From Candidatus Sivonenia alaskensis PMM_0068 (GTDB taxonomy: Bacteria > Cyanobacteriota > Cyanobacteriia > Gloeobacterales > PMM-0068), in contig CASBPW010000337.1 in the NCBI GenBank assembly GCA_949127685.1, positions 1 through 8,007 on the forward strand: a stretch of 8,007 nucleotides of DNA, in the 5' to 3' direction. Both the position numbers and the translations under genes were made by a program. Shown here in pieces: positions 6,723 to 8,007 of this stretch (its first letter is position 1; every line of letters starts with the position of its first letter). The notes under the pieces were generated by a model. The model was not told the origin of the DNA. It made no database searches and was given only the letters and a program-made list of their open reading frames with translations.

Positions 6723-6866
6723 ATAATGCCCTCCACTAATCTACCCTAACTGATCCCCACTTAGGTTCAGCTACTCATCTTCCAAACTTCAGAATGTCTT
6801 AGCCTTTCCGTATAGCTTCATAATGAATTAAGATGGCTTTCGGAACATCTATGTTTCATGAATATT
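6723..6866 (-). promoter_or_regulatory. Intergenic region upstream of the TerB/Mo-nitro_C gene, with TTCAT palindromes
   Basis: The 144 bp between the apt stop and the TerB-like gene start contain no gene and no clear terminator. TTCATAATGAA (6817-6827) is an 11-bp inverted repeat with a central A. Related palindromes TTCATGAA lie at 6855-6862 and, just inside the apt end, at 6866-6873. The cluster is 95-150 bp upstream of the downstream start codon and could be a regulator site. No convincing -35/-10 pair was found. Confidence 0.35.
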
Positions 6867-6875
6867 TCATGAATA
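6854..6875. repeat. Perfect 11-bp tandem duplication across the apt stop codon
   Basis: TTTCATGAATA is present twice without a gap (6854-6864 and 6865-6875). The 6865-6875 copy encodes the last codons of apt and its stop; the other lies in its 3' untranslated region. Each copy holds the 8-bp palindrome TTCATGAA, so the two are 11 bp apart, about one helical turn. The duplication does not change the Apt protein. Confidence 0.85.
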
Positions 6876-7388
6876 AGTGATTAAGGAAAAAACAGGTGCT
6901 TTCGGTAATTGCTCACGGCCTTCTAGGGCTAGCAGCTCAATTACAAAGCCATAGCCTGCCAGTTTTCCTCCCGCTTTCGCAAGCAAGGTTGCGGCAGCGC
7001 TTGCTGTGCCCCCCGTAGCCAAAACATCATCAATCAAGAGGACCCGCTTTTGTCCTGAGCCGCCAAAGGCATCCTGATGAATTTCCAACCCATCACTCCC
7101 GTATTCCAACGCATAATTCTGGCGATAGCTAGGGCCAGGAAGTTTTCCAGGCTTACGGATCGGGACAAACCCTGCATTGAGGCGGTCGGCCAAGGTAACG
7201 CCAAAGAGAAAGCCCCGTGCTTCGATGGCAGCCACATAGTCAATGGCGGTACCATCAAATTGCTCCGTGAGCGTATCTAGGGCAAACTGTAGGGCTTCTG
7301 CGGTGCCTAGAAGGGGGGTGATATCTCGGAAAATGATTCCAGGCTTAGGGAAGTCAGGAATATTACGAACGTAGTGGGTTAAGTCCAT
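6867..7388 (-). CDS. apt: Adenine phosphoribosyltransferase Apt
   Basis: Apt joins adenine and PRPP to give AMP and pyrophosphate, a cytoplasmic purine salvage step. The protein has 173 residues, the normal length. It opens with the typical IPDFPKPGIIFRDITPLL (10-27). IEARGFLFG (55-63), IRKPGKLPGPS (77-87) and the PRPP-binding loop VLLIDDVLATGGTA (116-129) with D120, D121 and T125-T128 follow. The C-terminal IELLALEGREQL (150-161) also fits the family. All expected key segments are present. The ATG at 7386-7388 (complement) starts the conserved N-terminus directly; only a weak A-rich ribosome-binding region precedes it. It is divergent from the adenosine-specific kinase family gene across 88 bp, which suggests shared control of adenine and adenosine recovery. 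Confidence 0.96.
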   Translation of the reverse strand: MDLTHYVRNIPDFPKPGIIFRDITPLLGTAEALQFALDTLTEQFDGTAIDYVAAIEARGFLFGVTLADRLNAGFVPIRKPGKLPGPSYRQNYALEYGSDGLEIHQDAFGGSGQKRVLLIDDVLATGGTASAAATLLAKAGGKLAGYGFVIELLALEGREQLPKAPVFSLITYS

Positions 7389-7476
7389 TGCGTATCTTTT
7401 TTTCTGATTCTCTGACAGAAAGGAGCATCCAGCTTAATTTATAACCTATGCCCCCGTTCTAAAAGAGGAGACCCTA
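7389..7476. promoter_or_regulatory. Divergent promoter region between apt and the adenosine-specific kinase gene
   Basis: Both genes start at the edges of this 88-bp region, so at least two promoters are expected here. Towards the + gene, CTGACA (7412-7417) is a 5/6 match to a -35 box, with TAATTT (7434-7439) 16 nt later as a weak -10. Towards apt, TATAAA (complement of 7438-7443) is a candidate -10 without a good -35. An inverted repeat TTTCTG/CAGAAA (7401-7406 and 7416-7421, 9-nt spacer) overlaps the proposed -35 and could be an operator. GAGGAG at 7465-7470 is a good ribosome-binding site for the + gene. Confidence 0.45.
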
Positions 7477-7959
7477 ATGGAATTGAAATCAGTCTCTATG
7501 GAAATTCCCGGAGGATGTAATCTCATCCTTGGTCATGCCCATTTCATCAAAACCGTAGAAGATCTGCACGAAATCATGGTCGGGACTTCCTCTCAAGTAA
7601 AATTTGGCCTTGCCTTCTGCGAAGCTTCTGGCCCCTGCCTAATCCGCGTTTCAGGGAATGATAATACCCTCCAGACCGTAGCGACTAAAAATGCTCAAGC
7701 CCTGGGAGCAGGCCATACTTTCATAATTTTGATGCAAGAAGCCTATCCGATTAATTTCTTGAACCATATCAAGCAATGCTCAGAAGTTTGTACGATTCAC
7801 TGCGCTACGGCCAATCCAGTGGATGTAATCGTCGCTGAAACGGATCAAGGGCGGGGCATTTTGGGAGTGGTGGATGGTTTTTCTCCTAAAGGGATAGAAG
7901 GTCCTGAGGATGCAAGGGCCCGCAAGGATTTCCTCCGCAAGATTGGCTACAAACTTTAA
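7477..7959 (+). CDS. Adenosine-specific kinase family protein (DUF355 / Adenosine_kin)
   Basis: The 160-residue protein matches the small adenosine-specific kinase family, known from archaea and some bacteria and unrelated to PfkB-type adenosine kinases. Matching segments are GHAHFIKTVEDLHE (19-32), VKFGLAFCEASGPCLIRVSG (41-60), the following ND, AQALGAGHTFIILMQEAYP (73-91), CATANPVDVIVAE (109-121) and GRGILGVVDG (125-134), with a C-terminus ending KDFLRKIGYKL. The length is usual for the family. Members are reported to bind adenosine, and phosphorylation to AMP is the annotated activity. The function here is by family, and I consider the biochemical evidence thin. The start ATG 7477 has GAGGAG six bases upstream. 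Facing Apt across a shared promoter region, it supports a purine salvage role. Confidence 0.92.
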   Translation: MELKSVSMEIPGGCNLILGHAHFIKTVEDLHEIMVGTSSQVKFGLAFCEASGPCLIRVSGNDNTLQTVATKNAQALGAGHTFIILMQEAYPINFLNHIKQCSEVCTIHCATANPVDVIVAETDQGRGILGVVDGFSPKGIEGPEDARARKDFLRKIGYKL

Positions 7960-8007
7960 CAGCGGGAGTGAAAGATGAATCGCTCTCAACTTGCGGCACG
8001 ATAGAAG
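7960..8007 (+). other. Possible start of a further gene at the window edge (ambiguous frame)
   Basis: GGAG at 7965-7968 lies six bases before ATG 7975, but that frame ends at TAG 8002-8004 after nine codons (MNRSQLAAR). A second option is GTG 7968, whose frame (beginning VKDESLSTC) stays open to the window end, though it lacks a properly spaced ribosome-binding site. The data do not decide between a longer downstream gene, a tiny leader frame, a frameshifted gene and plain non-coding DNA. Confidence 0.25.

Noticed and set aside
1..8007. CRISPR array, insertion sequence, prophage or defence genes
   Set aside because: No regularly spaced repeats, terminal inverted repeats, transposase-, integrase- or nuclease-like proteins were seen; gene content is housekeeping.
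1..8007. HIP1 octamer GCGATCGC as a cyanobacterial marker
   Set aside because: No copy found by eye on reading the window; the cyanobacterial call therefore rests on protein families, and absence is compatible with lineages lacking HIP1.

Overview
This window looks like bacterial chromosome from a cyanobacterium of moderate GC content. That is inferred from gene content, not from a database match. Three genes point the same way: a small protein resembling the cyanobacterial DUF3288 family, a TerB-like protein ending in the Cys-rich domain that databases call 'Mo-dependent nitrogenase C-terminus', and a GT4 glycosyltransferase with the cyanobacterial-style N-terminus GKKSPFCGNVTY. Weak or missing Shine-Dalgarno sequences at several starts fit this. 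The HIP1 octamer (GCGATCGC), common in many cyanobacteria, was not seen. There is no rRNA, tRNA, insertion sequence, CRISPR array or phage gene; the region is compact housekeeping DNA.

Layout. Positions 1-149 hold the C-terminal end of a probable alpha/beta hydrolase (+). After a 225-bp non-coding gap with an imperfect hairpin comes a tight five-gene directon on the + strand (375-4321): GT4 glycosyltransferase, queA, DUF3288-like gene, lgt, and an unrecognised 179-residue protein whose ATG overlaps the lgt stop as ATGA. A 197-bp gap leads to a secreted GH10-like TIM-barrel protein (4519-6033, +, GTG start, clear signal peptide). Its 3' end overlaps by 10 bp, tail to tail, a TerB/Mo-nitro_C protein on the minus strand (6024-6722). 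Upstream of that, also on the minus strand, is apt (6867-7388). An 88-bp divergent intergenic region separates apt from a gene for an adenosine-specific kinase family protein (7477-7959, +). The last 48 bases hold only the ambiguous start of a further reading frame.

How the genes fit together. Three themes are visible: cell-envelope work (GT4 glycosyltransferase, Lgt, exported glycosidase-like protein), tRNA modification (QueA, queuosine pathway), and purine salvage, where Apt makes AMP from adenine and its divergent neighbour belongs to a family reported to act on adenosine. The least understood items are the 179-residue protein, the TerB/Mo-nitro_C protein, and the palindrome-rich intergenic DNA at 304-354 and 6817-6875. 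I found no convincing new defence, mobile or multi-gene system.
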